A stretch of DNA of 64,000 nt from an uncultured Limimonas sp. (GCA_913055855.1 CAJXKW010000001.1:1-64000); one strand, 5' to 3'. Positions 1 to 8,973 are shown, numbered from the stretch's first letter. Numbers and translations are program-made. The notes: generated by a model not told the origin, from the letters alone.

Positions 1-99
1 AACATCTCCCGCACGGCGCACTTCGTGGGCATGGAGCGCTCGGCCCTGCACCGCAAGCTGCGCTCGCTGGGCATTTCGTCTTCCGCCGACCGGCAATAG
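1..99 (+). CDS. ntrX: NtrX-type response regulator, C-terminal fragment (partial)
   Basis: Only the last 32 codons lie in the window, and the frame is open at base 1. The peptide contains a Fis-type helix-turn-helix ending (SRTAHFVGMERSALHRKL) and stops at TAG. This tail is characteristic of NtrX, the NtrC-family sigma-54-associated response regulator paired with the NtrY kinase in nitrogen and redox control. The identification is supported by trkA immediately downstream and by dat, hfq and hflX further on, the usual alphaproteobacterial order ntrY-ntrX-trkA-(dat)-hfq-hflX. The receiver and AAA+ domains are outside the window, so another NtrC-family member is not strictly excluded. Confidence 0.85.
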   Translation, partial: NISRTAHFVGMERSALHRKLRSLGISSSADRQ

Positions 100-147
100 G
101 ATCGGGCGCGCGACGCCGCCGCCCGCCACGTCTGGAAAACATGCGCC

Positions 148-1524
148 ATGAAAGTCATCGTCTGCGGAGCCGGGCAGGTCGGCTCCAACATTGCCCGCTA
201 CCTTGCCGGCGAGAACGCCGACGTCACCGTGATCGACCGTTCGCCCGAGCTTATCCGCAAGATCAGCGATTCCTTGGACGTTCAGGGGCTTGTCGGGTTC
301 GCCTCACACCCGGACGTCCTCCAGCAGGCCGGGGCGGAAGACGCCGACATGCTGGTGGCAGTGACCTATTCCGACGAAGTGAACATGGTCGCCTGCCAGA
401 TCTGCCACTCGGTCTTCGAGGTTCCAACCAAGATCGCGCGCGTGCGCAACCAGAGCTACCTCGATCCGGCGTGGTCGGATCTGTTCAGCCGGGACAACAT
501 GCCCATCGACCACATCATTTCCCCGGAAATCGAGGTGGCGCGGGCGATCTCCCGCCGGCTGCAGATTCCGGGCGCGTTCGACGTGATTCCCCTGGCGGAC
601 GGGAAGGTGAGCCTGATCGGGGTGCACTGCACCGAGGACACGCCCATCCTGAACGCGCCGCTGCGCCAGCTCACCGGCATGTTCCCCGACCTGCACATCC
701 TCATCGTGGGCATCCAGCGCGATGGGCGGGGCATTGTGCCGCAGGGCGACGAGCGCCTTTACGCCGGCGACGACGTCTACTTCGTCGCCGAGACAGCGCA
801 TCTGGCGCGCGCCATGGCGGCGTTCGGCCACGAGGAGCGCCAGGCGCGCCGGGTGATCATCGTGGGCGGCGGCAACATCGGCCAGAACCTCGCCAAGCGG
901 GTGGAGGAGCGCAATCCCCACGTCGCGCTCAAGGTCATCGAGATGGACAAGACCCGCGCCCAGCAGGTCGCGGAGAACCTGGATCGTGCGGTGGTCATCC
1001 ACGGCAGCGCGCTGGACACCGAGATCCTGGAAGAGGCCAACGTGGGTGCGGCCGAAGCCCTGGTCGCGGTGTCCAACGACGACGAGGTGAACATCCTGGG
1101 CTCGCTTCTCGCCAAACGCTACGGCTGCGAGCGCGCGGTCACCCTGGTGAACAAGAGCAGCTACGGCGGCATGGTGGGTAGCCTGGGCATCGACACCGTG
1201 GTCAGCCCGCGCGCGATCACCATCTCGTCCATCCTGCAGTACGTCCGGCGCGGGCGCATCCGCGCGGTGCACTCGGTCTCCGAGGGTTTCGGCGAGCTGA
1301 TCGAGGCGGAGGCCCTGGAGACCTCGGCCGTGGTGGGCGTGCCCATCCGCGACGCACGCCTGCCCGACGGCGTGCTCATTGGCGCCATCGTCCGGGGGCA
1401 GCGGGTGATCCTGCCGCGCGGCGACACCACCATCCGCGCCGGCGACCGGGTCATCATCTTCGCCGCCTCCACGGCCGTGAAAAAGGTCGAGCGCCTGTTC
1501 TCCGTGAAGCTGGAGTTCTTCTGA
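148..1524 (+). CDS. trkA: Trk system potassium uptake regulatory protein TrkA
   Basis: Cytoplasmic NAD-binding gating subunit of the Trk/Ktr K+ uptake system. At 458 aa it has the length of full two-repeat TrkA. Two Rossmann RCK-N domains are visible, one beginning at residue 5 (VCGAGQVGSNIARYL) and one near residue 238 (IIVGGGNIGQNLAKRV). Each is followed by an RCK-C domain (about 140-225 and 375-455). It lies 48 bp after ntrX, as in many alphaproteobacteria, and is probably cotranscribed with the ntr genes. The TrkH/TrkG channel partner is not in the window. The opposite-strand hairpin at 1552-1585 lies just downstream. Confidence 0.95.
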   Translation: MKVIVCGAGQVGSNIARYLAGENADVTVIDRSPELIRKISDSLDVQGLVGFASHPDVLQQAGAEDADMLVAVTYSDEVNMVACQICHSVFEVPTKIARVRNQSYLDPAWSDLFSRDNMPIDHIISPEIEVARAISRRLQIPGAFDVIPLADGKVSLIGVHCTEDTPILNAPLRQLTGMFPDLHILIVGIQRDGRGIVPQGDERLYAGDDVYFVAETAHLARAMAAFGHEERQARRVIIVGGGNIGQNLAKRVEERNPHVALKVIEMDKTRAQQVAENLDRAVVIHGSALDTEILEEANVGAAEALVAVSNDDEVNILGSLLAKRYGCERAVTLVNKSSYGGMVGSLGIDTVVSPRAITISSILQYVRRGRIRAVHSVSEGFGELIEAEALETSAVVGVPIRDARLPDGVLIGAIVRGQRVILPRGDTTIRAGDRVIIFAASTAVKKVERLFSVKLEFF

Positions 1525-1551
1525 GCGGTGGTGCGGCGTCGGCGGCACCGG

Positions 1552-1585
1552 AAAAACGGCCGGGGAAGCGGTCCTCCCCGGCCGT
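1552..1585 (-). terminator. Intrinsic terminator of dctP (hairpin may act on both strands)
   Basis: An 11-bp perfect stem (ACGGCCGGGGA / TCCCCGGCCGT) with an 8-nt loop. Read on the minus strand it is followed by TTTTT, giving a textbook rho-independent terminator for the convergent dctP gene, about 45 bases after its stop. On the plus strand the same hairpin follows trkA but lacks a T-run. Confidence 0.8.
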
Positions 1586-1627
1586 CGTCGCATCGTCCCG
1601 CAGCGCGGGCCGGTCCCAAGGCGGGTG

Positions 1628-2683
1628 TCAGTTCATGGAACCGTCCTTAACGGTCTTCTCGGCCTCGGCGACCGCCGCCACGAGCTTCTCCAGGATGGCC
1701 TCGCCGGATGGGCCGACCATCTCGACGTATTTCTCGCGCACCTGCTTGGCGCGCTCGCGGAAGACGGCGCGCTGCTCTTCCGTCAGCTCGATAATCTCCA
1801 GGTCCGGCTTATCCTTCTTGATTTTCTGGAGCCGTTCCTGGTTGTAGCTGCGCTGCTTGTCGAAGATGTAATCCGTCGCGTCGTCGATGGCGTTGTTCAG
1901 CAGGGCCCGCTTGTCCTCGGAGAGATTCTCGTACCAGCTCGCACCCGTCACCACGGAGGTGGTGAACTCCTGCTGGCCGGCGTAGATCATGTAGTCCGAG
2001 ACCTCGTAGAACTTCATCTCCTCGATGGCGAAGATCGGGTTCACCTGGCCGTCGATCGTGCCCAGTTGGAGACCGCTATAGACATCGCCATAGGGCATGG
2101 CCGTGGGATTGGCGCCGAATGCCTTGTACGCCTGGACCAGCAGCGGGGACGTCATGGTACGCATCTTGAAGTTGCTGAAGTCCTCGGGCTTGGTGATCTT
2201 CTTGTTTGCCGTCCAGACCATCTGGCCCTCGGCGTACATGGTCATCAGCTCCAGGCCCTTGGCGCGCACGGCTTCGGCCAGGTCCTCGTAGATGACGTCG
2301 GCGTCGGTGAGGACCTTCTTGTTCACCGCGTCGTTCTTGGACAGCACGTACGGGATCGAGAAGACCTGCATCTCGGGCACGGTCGATCCGAGGTGCCCGG
2401 GGGACGCGTTGGTGATCTGAAGCGCGCCGGTCTGGACGAGTTCGGTGACGTCGTCCGAGGTGCCGAGCGTGCCGTAGGGATAGATCGTGACCGTCACGTC
2501 CCCACCTGAGCGGTCCTCGACGAGCTGCTTGAACTTCTCCGCAAAGGCGTCCTGAACGCTGCCGTCCACTTCTTCGAGCGCGAATTTCCAGGTTTCCGCC
2601 CGTGCATCACCCGGGTTCAACCCGATGGCCAGAGCCACGGCCGCACCCGCGGCCGCCCAGCACGTTCGTGTCATTCCGTTCAT
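1628..2683 (-). CDS. dctP: TRAP transporter substrate-binding protein, DctP family
   Basis: Periplasmic solute receptor of a tripartite ATP-independent periplasmic transporter, 351 aa. The N-terminus is a Sec signal peptide (MNGMTRTCWAAAGAAVALAIG...) with a likely cleavage at ARA|ET near residue 29. The mature protein shows DctP-fold segments such as the conserved region around ITNASPGHLGSTVPEMQVF and FKMRTMTSPLLVQAYKAFGANPT. I moved the start from 2734 to ATG 2683, which has AGGGAGAG upstream and places the signal peptide at the N-terminus. It is divergent from the membrane subunits dctQ and dctM, an unusual layout since P, Q and M are normally co-oriented. The ligand cannot be read from sequence; a C4-dicarboxylate or other carboxylate is most common. 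Confidence 0.92.
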   Translation of the reverse strand: MNGMTRTCWAAAGAAVALAIGLNPGDARAETWKFALEEVDGSVQDAFAEKFKQLVEDRSGGDVTVTIYPYGTLGTSDDVTELVQTGALQITNASPGHLGSTVPEMQVFSIPYVLSKNDAVNKKVLTDADVIYEDLAEAVRAKGLELMTMYAEGQMVWTANKKITKPEDFSNFKMRTMTSPLLVQAYKAFGANPTAMPYGDVYSGLQLGTIDGQVNPIFAIEEMKFYEVSDYMIYAGQQEFTTSVVTGASWYENLSEDKRALLNNAIDDATDYIFDKQRSYNQERLQKIKKDKPDLEIIELTEEQRAVFRERAKQVREKYVEMVGPSGEAILEKLVAAVAEAEKTVKDGSMN

Positions 2684-3031
2684 GTGTGAAAGCTCTCCCT
2701 GTTGCTTGGTATGCCCCGGAGGGCGGGCGACCAAGACCGCATTGGGGTCGGTTGAACGTATTCTCGCGGAACCCGCTTGCTCCGGATGGATTCACGCTAC
2801 GTGGATGACTTGCACCGGCTCAAGCAGATTCTGGTCCGGTCAAGGCGAGCACTCGAGCTTTCAGGGCGGACCGTCTGTGCAACGACGCAACCTGGAAAGC
2901 GCGCACCGGAGGTACACCTTTCGCCGATCCGTTGGCGAATGGCGGCCGTCGGCATTGTTGCATTGACGTTGCACCGCGCGGCCGCGACGATACGGGCAAA
3001 GTCGGTAACAAGGTATGGACGATTCCCCGGG
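2684..3031. other. Divergent intergenic region between dctP and dctQ
   Basis: This 348-bp gap separates the divergent dctP and dctQ starts and must hold the promoters for both. The six-frame track extends dctQ upstream to 2777, but that extension reads as low-complexity non-family sequence and lacks a convincing ribosome binding site. I see no clear operator, terminator or RNA gene. Confidence 0.5.
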
Positions 3032-3631
3032 ATGACGAGCGAGCAGGTCAGGGGACGCCGGCGCGGTGCCGGCGCCAGTCTGATCCGGGGCCTGTGGTTC
3101 CTCGACGAGGGGCTGCGCCGGATCGAGGCGGTGATCCTTTCAACGGGCATCCTGCTCATGGCCGTCAACGCGGTGGCGAATGTCATCGGCCGGACGCTGC
3201 TGGGGTCCTCGATCTATTTCGCCGAGGAACTCAATCAGTTCCTCATCGTGCTGGTGACCTTCGTGGGGCTCGGCTACGCGGCGCGCCACGGGCGGCACAT
3301 CCGCATGTCGGCCCTCTACGACCAGCTTGGCCACCGCTTCCGCAAGGCGCTGATGATCGGGATCGCGGGTGTTACGGCCGTGATCATGTTCCTGCTCGCG
3401 TTCTACGCCGTTTCCTACATCGACCGCGTCGCCACGATCGGGAAGGTCACGCCGTCGCTGCGCGTTCCGGTCTACCTGACGTATCTCTGGGTCCCGCTGG
3501 GCTTCGCCATTACCGGCATCCAGTATACCCTCACCGTGGTGCGCAATCTCCAGGCCGAGGACATCTATCTGTCGTTTTCCCACGTGGACACCTACGACGA
3601 GCCGGAGCAGCACATGGAGCGCGTGGAGTGA
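3032..3631 (+). CDS. dctQ: TRAP transporter small permease, DctQ family
   Basis: Small four-helix membrane subunit of the TRAP transporter, 199 aa from ATG 3032. The ORF track starts at 2777, but the first 85 residues of that version do not resemble DctQ. Hydrophobic segments are visible at about residues 30-55 (VILSTGILLMAVNAVANVI), 62-85 (QFLIVLVTFVGLGYAARHG), 105-130 and 150-170. The conserved family motif region EELNQFLIV is present. It is followed after 49 bp by dctM. No strong Shine-Dalgarno precedes the chosen ATG, so the exact start is uncertain by a few codons. Confidence 0.9.
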   Translation: MTSEQVRGRRRGAGASLIRGLWFLDEGLRRIEAVILSTGILLMAVNAVANVIGRTLLGSSIYFAEELNQFLIVLVTFVGLGYAARHGRHIRMSALYDQLGHRFRKALMIGIAGVTAVIMFLLAFYAVSYIDRVATIGKVTPSLRVPVYLTYLWVPLGFAITGIQYTLTVVRNLQAEDIYLSFSHVDTYDEPEQHMERVE

Positions 3632-3680
3632 CCGGGCGCCGTGCCCGTGGGGCGCCCGATGACGTGCGGGAGTCGGCACA

Positions 3681-4967
3681 ATGACGGCCGCGATGGTTGC
3701 GCTGATGATCGCGCTGCTCCTGCTCGGTTTTCCGATGATGATTCCGCTGATCGGGGCGACCCTGCTGGGCTTCTACGTGTTCTTTCCGGGCATGACCCCG
3801 GACATCGTCATCCAGCAGATGATCGGCGGGGTGAAGCCCACGGCGCTGATCGCGGTGCCCATGTTCATCTTCGCCGCCGACATTGTGACCAAGGGCCAGG
3901 CGGCGCAGCGGCTGCTCGATCTGGTGATGAGCTTCGTCGGGCACCTGCGCGGCGGACTGGCGATCACGTCGGCGGCGACCTGCACGCTGTTCGGTGCCGT
4001 CTCGGGCTCGACGCAGGCCACGGTCGTGGCGATCGGCGGGCCGTTGCGGCCGCGCATGCTGCGCGCCGGCTACAGTGACAAGTTCGTCATGGCGCTGACC
4101 ATCAACGCCAGTGACATCGCCATGCTGATCCCGCCTTCGATTGCGATGATCGTCTACGGCGTGGTCTCCGGTGCGTCGATCGGCGAGCTGTTCATTGCCG
4201 GGCTCGGCCCGGGGCTGCTGATCCTGCTGATGTTTTCGGTGTATTCCTACATTTATGCGAAGAAAAACGGCATTCCGGTCCAGGACCGATCCGCCTGGCG
4301 CACGCGCCTGACCGCGTTGCGGCGTGCGCTCATGCCGCTCGGCTTTCCGGCGATTATCATCGGCGGGATCTACGGCGGCATTTTCACGCCCACCGAGGCG
4401 GCGGCCGTGTGCGTGCTCTATGCGCTGCTGCTGGAGGTGGTGATTTTCCGCTCGGTGCACTGGTACGAGGTGCCCCGGATCGCCCTGTCCACGGGCATGA
4501 TAACGGCCGTGGTTTTCATTCTTGTCGCCGCCGGCAGCGCATTCAGTTGGACCATTTCCTTCGCCCAGATCCCGCAGCAGATCCTGGGCGGGCTCGGGCT
4601 GATGGAGGCCGGGTATTACAAGATCCTCATCATTCTCTCCATCGCCTATTTCGTCGGGTGCATGTTCGTCGATCCGATCGTCGTCATCCTCGTCTTTACG
4701 CCCATCTTCGCTCCCGTGGTCCAGGCGGCGGGAATCGACCCCGTTCTGGTGGGCACCATCGTGACCCTCCAGGTCGCCATCGGTTCCGCCACGCCGCCCT
4801 TCGGTTGCGATATCTTCACGGCAATCGCTGCGTTCCGACGGCCGTATTTCGATGTCATACGCGGCACGCCGCCCTTCATCGTGATGCTGCTCGCGGTCGC
4901 GGCGGCGCTCATCGTGTTCCCGCAGATCGCGTTGTTCCTGCGTGATCTGGCGTTCGGCTACGGCTGA
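3681..4967 (+). CDS. dctM: TRAP transporter large permease, DctM family
   Basis: Large 12-helix membrane subunit that couples substrate uptake to the Na+ gradient, 428 aa, the normal family length. The protein is almost wholly hydrophobic. It carries DctM signatures such as GFPMMIPLIGATLLGF at the N-terminus, the SGSTQATVVAIG region near residue 110, and the C-terminal ATPPFGCDIFTA motif. It follows dctQ by 49 bp and precedes a UspA gene by 44 bp, so Q, M and usp are probably one transcript. Confidence 0.95.
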   Translation: MTAAMVALMIALLLLGFPMMIPLIGATLLGFYVFFPGMTPDIVIQQMIGGVKPTALIAVPMFIFAADIVTKGQAAQRLLDLVMSFVGHLRGGLAITSAATCTLFGAVSGSTQATVVAIGGPLRPRMLRAGYSDKFVMALTINASDIAMLIPPSIAMIVYGVVSGASIGELFIAGLGPGLLILLMFSVYSYIYAKKNGIPVQDRSAWRTRLTALRRALMPLGFPAIIIGGIYGGIFTPTEAAAVCVLYALLLEVVIFRSVHWYEVPRIALSTGMITAVVFILVAAGSAFSWTISFAQIPQQILGGLGLMEAGYYKILIILSIAYFVGCMFVDPIVVILVFTPIFAPVVQAAGIDPVLVGTIVTLQVAIGSATPPFGCDIFTAIAAFRRPYFDVIRGTPPFIVMLLAVAAALIVFPQIALFLRDLAFGYG

Positions 4968-5011
4968 GTCCGTCAGGCCGGCGGATGGGGCAGGGAAGGG
5001 AGGTAAGCGCC

Positions 5012-5455
5012 ATGTTCAAGCAAATCCTGGCTGCGGTGGACGGCTCGAAGCACGCTTTCCGGGCGCTCGACGTCGCCGCGGATCTCGCCCGGACTTATGG
5101 CGGCGACCTGAACATTCTTTCCGTGTACCGCCACCACAGCGCGGTCGAGAACACCCATTCCCTCGTCCGGCCCTCCGCCGAGGTTCCCGACGTGGATACG
5201 GCCATGAACGCCTACGCCAAAGAGGTCGTGGCACGGGCCTGCGACTATGTCCGGGACAACTACGGGATCGAGGCGGCCGGTTACGTCCGGCGCGGGCAGC
5301 CCGCCCGGACCATCGTCGCCGCCGCGAACGAGCTGGAATGCGACAGCATCGTGATGGGCAGCCGCGGGCTGGGCGACATGACCGGCCTCCTTCTGGGCAG
5401 CGTCTCCCACAAGGTCACCTCGCTCGCCGAATGCACCCTGGTCACGGTGAAGTAG
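5012..5455 (+). CDS. Universal stress protein UspA family, TRAP-associated
   Basis: Cytoplasmic nucleotide-binding protein of 147 aa from ATG 5012, which has GGGAGG 8-14 bases upstream. The track start at 4985 adds nine unlikely residues. The ATP-binding Usp motif G-2x-G-9x-G-(S/T) is intact (MGSRGLGDMTGLLLGS), so it belongs to the ATP-binding Usp class. It follows the TRAP permease genes closely. A Usp gene attached to a TRAP operon recalls TeaD, which modulates the TeaABC ectoine transporter of Halomonas, so an inferred role is tuning of this transporter. A weak terminator follows at 5464. Confidence 0.92.
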   Translation: MFKQILAAVDGSKHAFRALDVAADLARTYGGDLNILSVYRHHSAVENTHSLVRPSAEVPDVDTAMNAYAKEVVARACDYVRDNYGIEAAGYVRRGQPARTIVAAANELECDSIVMGSRGLGDMTGLLLGSVSHKVTSLAECTLVTVK

Positions 5456-5463
5456 GCGACAAC

Positions 5464-5493
5464 GCGTCCGCGCCGGAGCGGACGCTTCTCTTT
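5464..5493 (+). terminator. Probable terminator of the dctQM-usp unit
   Basis: An 8-bp GC-rich stem (GCGTCCGC / GCGGACGC) with a 6-nt loop begins nine bases after the usp stop and is followed by TTCTCTTT. The imperfect T-run makes it a moderate terminator. Confidence 0.6.
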
Positions 5494-5554
5494 GCCTTGC
5501 CGGCGCCCCACATGGCAGACGGTCGCCACGCAACGCCAGCATAGAGGAGCGCGC

Positions 5555-6448
5555 ATGCCCCGGCAGGCCTACGTCAACGGGCGCTACGTGCCGCACAACC
5601 ACGCGGCCGTGCACATCGAGGACCGCGGCTATCAGTTCGCCGACGGCGTCTACGAGGTGATTCCCGTCCACGACGGCCGGCTCGTCGACGCCGAACTGCA
5701 CCTGCAGCGCCTGGAATACTCCCTGGGGGAGCTACGTATCCCCATGCCCATGAGCCGGCGCGCGCTGCAGCTCGTCGCGACTGAGTTGATGCGGCGTAAC
5801 GACCTTACCAACGGCTTTCTCTACATGCAGGTCACGCGCGGCGTCGCCCCGCGCAACCATTTCTTCCCCAAGGACGCCAAGCCGGCGCTCACCATGACCA
5901 CGCGCCAGATGGCGGACAAGGGGCGCAGCCCGGACTGGGGCATGAAGGTCATCTCCGTGCCCGATCAGCGCTGGGCGCGCTGCGACATCAAGTCGATCGC
6001 GCTGCTGCCCAATGTGCTCGCCAAGCAGGCCGCCGCCGACCAGGGCTGCGACGAGGCCTGGCAGGTGGATCGCGACGGCTACGTCACGGAGGGCGGCGCC
6101 ACCAATGCCTGGATCGTGACCCGCGACGACACAGTGGTGACACGGCACCTGGACGAAGGCATCCTCAGCGGCATCACGCGCCTGTCGCTGCGCGAGGTGC
6201 TGGCGCGCGAGGGCTACACGCTGGAGGTCCGGCCGTTCACCGTTGCGGAGGCACGGAACGCCCGCGAGGCCTTCCTAACCTCAAGCACAAACTATGTCAT
6301 GCCGGTGACCGAAATCGACGGCAACCCCGTGGGCAACGGCCACCCCGGCCTGCTGACGCTGGCGCTGCGCGCGGCCTACATCGACCGGGTCGTGGCCGCG
6401 GGCGCGGGCGCGGACAGCTTTGCCGCGCGCGAGGCGGCGCCGGCATGA
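5555..6448 (+). CDS. dat: D-amino-acid aminotransferase (PLP fold type IV)
   Basis: Cytoplasmic PLP enzyme of 297 aa that interconverts D-amino acids and 2-oxo acids, supplying for example D-Glu and D-Ala for peptidoglycan. The RCDIKS motif places the PLP lysine at about residue 146, equivalent to Lys145 of Bacillus Dat. The EGGATNAWIV segment binds the cofactor phosphate, and the N-terminus (YVNGRYVPHNHAAVHIEDRG) is typical. ATG 5555 is chosen over 5492 because it has GAGGAG upstream and matches the family N-terminus. It overlaps the next gene by ATGA. A class IV relative such as a branched-chain aminotransferase is less likely given the motif and length. Confidence 0.88.
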   Translation: MPRQAYVNGRYVPHNHAAVHIEDRGYQFADGVYEVIPVHDGRLVDAELHLQRLEYSLGELRIPMPMSRRALQLVATELMRRNDLTNGFLYMQVTRGVAPRNHFFPKDAKPALTMTTRQMADKGRSPDWGMKVISVPDQRWARCDIKSIALLPNVLAKQAAADQGCDEAWQVDRDGYVTEGGATNAWIVTRDDTVVTRHLDEGILSGITRLSLREVLAREGYTLEVRPFTVAEARNAREAFLTSSTNYVMPVTEIDGNPVGNGHPGLLTLALRAAYIDRVVAAGAGADSFAAREAAPA

Positions 6449-7110
6449 GCGAACCCGAACCGCCGCGCACGGTGCTGTTCGACTGGGACAACACCCTGGT
6501 CGATACCTGGGGCGTGATCCATCAGGCCATCAACGCGACTCTGGCCGAGCTGGGCAGGCCGACCTGGAGCTTCGCGGAGACGCAAGCGCGCGTGCGCCGC
6601 TCGGCGCGCGATGCGTTCCCGGCCTGGTTCGGCGCCGACGCCGAACGCGCAGCGGCGATCTTTTACGCCCGCTTCGAACGCGATCACCTGGACGGCCTGC
6701 AACCGCGGCCGGGCGCGGCCGCCATGCTGGCCGCGCTGGCGGGCGCCGGCTACGATCTGGCAGTCATCAGCAACAAGCGCGGCGATCTGCTCCGGCGCGA
6801 AGTCGCGCATCTGGGCTGGCAGCCGCATTTCCGCCGACTGGTGGGCGCAGGCGACGCCGCGCGCGACAAGCCGGACCCGGCGGCGGTCGCCCTGGCCCTG
6901 ACGGACGCACCCGGCGGGCCGGACGCGCCCGGACTGGTCTGGCTCGTGGGGGATACGGACATCGACCTTGTGTGCGCCGTGAATGCGGGTTGCGTGCCCG
7001 TTCTGCTCCGCGAATCGCCGCCCGGGCCGGGCGAATTCGACGCTGCGCCGCCGGCACACCACGCGCCGGGCTGCGTCGAAATCGCCGAGATGCTGCGGTG
7101 CCAATGTTAA
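6445..7110 (+). CDS. HAD-superfamily hydrolase, phosphoglycolate-phosphatase-like
   Basis: Predicted Mg2+-dependent phosphatase of 221 aa. HAD motif I is FDWDNTLVDTWG with the nucleophilic Asp, motif II is the VISNK region, motif III is the lysine in RDKPDPAAV, and motif IV is VGDTDID. A small alpha-helical cap (C1 type) lies between motifs I and II. Its start overlaps the dat stop by four bases, so the two are translationally coupled. The substrate is unknown; Gph-like or phosphosugar phosphatases are possibilities. Confidence 0.85.
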   Translation: MSEPEPPRTVLFDWDNTLVDTWGVIHQAINATLAELGRPTWSFAETQARVRRSARDAFPAWFGADAERAAAIFYARFERDHLDGLQPRPGAAAMLAALAGAGYDLAVISNKRGDLLRREVAHLGWQPHFRRLVGAGDAARDKPDPAAVALALTDAPGGPDAPGLVWLVGDTDIDLVCAVNAGCVPVLLRESPPGPGEFDAAPPAHHAPGCVEIAEMLRCQC

Positions 7111-7297
7111 ATTTTGGTCACCTGTCTTGATCAAGCCTTGTTCGCCGCCGACATTGGATTGGTGATCGATGGTTGGCCATCACGCGACGTGTGTAAGCCG
7201 CCGGTTCCGGGCGAACCTTTGCGACGTCCGGTGACGTGCAATGGGGGCTGCGTACGCCACAAGTACGAAACTGGGCTGTAAACAAAAAGAGGACACC

Positions 7298-7549
7298 ATG
7301 GCTTCTGAAAAGTCCCAGAGCGTGCAGGACGTTTTTCTTAATCACGTGCGCAAGCAGAAGGTCCCGGTAACGGTCTTTCTGGTCAACGGCGTGAAGCTTC
7401 AGGGGATCATCACTTGGTTCGACAATTTCAGTGTGTTGCTGCGCCGGGACGCGCACTCGCAACTTGTCTACAAGCACGCGATCTCGACCATCATGCCGTC
7501 GCAGCCGATCCACCTGATGGAATCGCAGAAAGAGGAGGCCGAAGCCTAG
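7298..7549 (+). CDS. hfq: RNA chaperone Hfq
   Basis: Sm-like hexameric RNA chaperone that pairs small RNAs with mRNAs, 83 aa. The core Sm1 motif ([23 protein letters not shown]) and Sm2 (YKHAISTI) are complete. The short C-terminal tail is usual for alphaproteobacterial Hfq. ATG 7298 follows AAAGAGGA and is preferred over the track start at 7241. The 187-bp gap upstream probably contains its own promoter. hflX begins one base after the hfq stop. Confidence 0.98.
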   Translation: MASEKSQSVQDVFLNHVRKQKVPVTVFLVNGVKLQGIITWFDNFSVLLRRDAHSQLVYKHAISTIMPSQPIHLMESQKEEAEA

Positions 7550-7550
7550 C

Positions 7551-8948
7551 TTGAGCACGACGTCGACGTCGCGAGGTGTTCTCGACCAGGCGGTTCCCGG
7601 CCGGCCCGACGACCGGGAACCGAGCAATGGGCGTGCACTTGTCGTCCATCCCGATATCAAAACCGGCGGCAAGCCGGCGAGCCGCCATCCGCAGGCGCGG
7701 CTCGCCGAAGCGGTCGGCCTCGCCAGCGCGATCGACCTCCAGGTTGTCTACAGCGATGTGGCGCGCGTGGCTGCGGCCAACCCCAAGACCTTGCTGGGAG
7801 GTGGTATCGTCGAGCGCCTCGCCGGCGTCGTGGCGGAGCAGGCGATCGGCCTTGCCGTGGTCGACGGCGATCTCACGCCCGTGCAACAGCGCAATCTGGA
7901 GCGGGCCTGGGGCTGCAAGGTCATCGATCGGACCGGGCTGATCCTGGAGATCTTCGGCGAGCGGGCGCGCACCAAGGAGGGCAAGCTCCAGGTCGAACTC
8001 GCGGCACTGAGCTATCAGCGGTCGCGATTGGTACGCTCCTGGACCCACCTGGAGCGGCAACGCGGCGGCTACGGCTTCATGGGCGGTCCGGGCGAGCGCC
8101 AGATCGAGATGGACCGCCGCCTGATCGACGACCGCATCACGCGGCTCAAGCGCGATCTGGCGGAGGTCAAGAAGACGCGCGACACCCATCGCAAGCACCG
8201 GGCGCGCACGCCGTATCCCATCATTGCACTGGTGGGTTACACGAACGCCGGCAAGTCGACGCTGTTCAACCGGCTCACGCGGGCGCACGTCCTTGAGCAC
8301 AACATGCTCTTCGCCACGCTCGACCCGACGATGCGCCAGCTCCGCCTGCCCCAGGGGCAGGACGTGATCCTGTCGGACACCGTGGGCTTCATCTCCGATC
8401 TGCCCACCCAGCTCATCGCGGCCTTTCACGCCACGCTGGAAGAGGTGCTCGAGGCGGATGTGGTGGTTCACGTCCGCGACATCGCGCACCCCGACAGCGA
8501 CGCCCAGCGCGACGACGTCGAGGCCGTGCTGCGCGAACTCGGGCTGGGTGCGAGCGTGGATGCCGGGCTGATCGAGGCCTGGAACAAGGTCGATCTGCTG
8601 GACGCGGAAGCGCGCGACCGGGTCGAAAGCCGGGCGGCCCGCGACGCCAATGCGGTGCCGTGCTCGGCCGAAACGGGCGAGGCGATGGATGCCCTGGTGG
8701 CGGCGGTCGAGCGGCGTCTGACCAGTGCCTTCCGCTGCCTCGACGTGCGGGTACCGCATGCCGCCGGCAAGGCGCTGGCGTGGCTCTACGACCGCGGACA
8801 TGTGGTGCAGCGCACGGACGACGAGCAGGCGGCGGAGCTGCGCGTGAGCCTGGATCCGGCCGACATCGCCCGCTTCCGCGACCGCTATGGCGACAGCGCC
8901 GAAATCCGCGACGCGCCCGCGCTTCGGGCTGATAGCGTGGCGGGTTGA
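7551..8948 (+). CDS. hflX: GTPase HflX
   Basis: Ribosome-associated GTPase that splits or rescues stalled ribosomes under stress, 465 aa. The N-terminal HflX domain and coiled linker are followed by the G domain, with the P-loop GYTNAGKST near residue 228, DTVGFI for G3 and NKVD for G4. The start is TTG 7551, one base after the hfq stop; AGAGGAGG inside the end of hfq serves as ribosome binding site. hfq-hflX is a widely conserved pair. The gene ends inside the -35 box of the groESL promoter. Confidence 0.96.
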   Translation: MSTTSTSRGVLDQAVPGRPDDREPSNGRALVVHPDIKTGGKPASRHPQARLAEAVGLASAIDLQVVYSDVARVAAANPKTLLGGGIVERLAGVVAEQAIGLAVVDGDLTPVQQRNLERAWGCKVIDRTGLILEIFGERARTKEGKLQVELAALSYQRSRLVRSWTHLERQRGGYGFMGGPGERQIEMDRRLIDDRITRLKRDLAEVKKTRDTHRKHRARTPYPIIALVGYTNAGKSTLFNRLTRAHVLEHNMLFATLDPTMRQLRLPQGQDVILSDTVGFISDLPTQLIAAFHATLEEVLEADVVVHVRDIAHPDSDAQRDDVEAVLRELGLGASVDAGLIEAWNKVDLLDAEARDRVESRAARDANAVPCSAETGEAMDALVAAVERRLTSAFRCLDVRVPHAAGKALAWLYDRGHVVQRTDDEQAAELRVSLDPADIARFRDRYGDSAEIRDAPALRADSVAG

Positions 8949-8973
8949 CGCGCCGCGAGCGTTTTCCCATATC
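8945..8973 (+). promoter_or_regulatory. Heat-shock (RpoH-like) promoter of groESL
   Basis: TTGAC, about 16 bases of spacer and CCCATAT resemble the alphaproteobacterial sigma-32 consensus (CTTGAC-N16-18-CCNATNT). The -35 box overlaps the hflX stop codon and the -10 box lies directly before the CIRCE operator. Confidence 0.6.

Noticed and set aside
2777-3031. N-terminal extension of dctQ in the ORF track
   Set aside because: The added 85 residues do not look like DctQ, and the hydrophobic core and family length fit a start at 3032.
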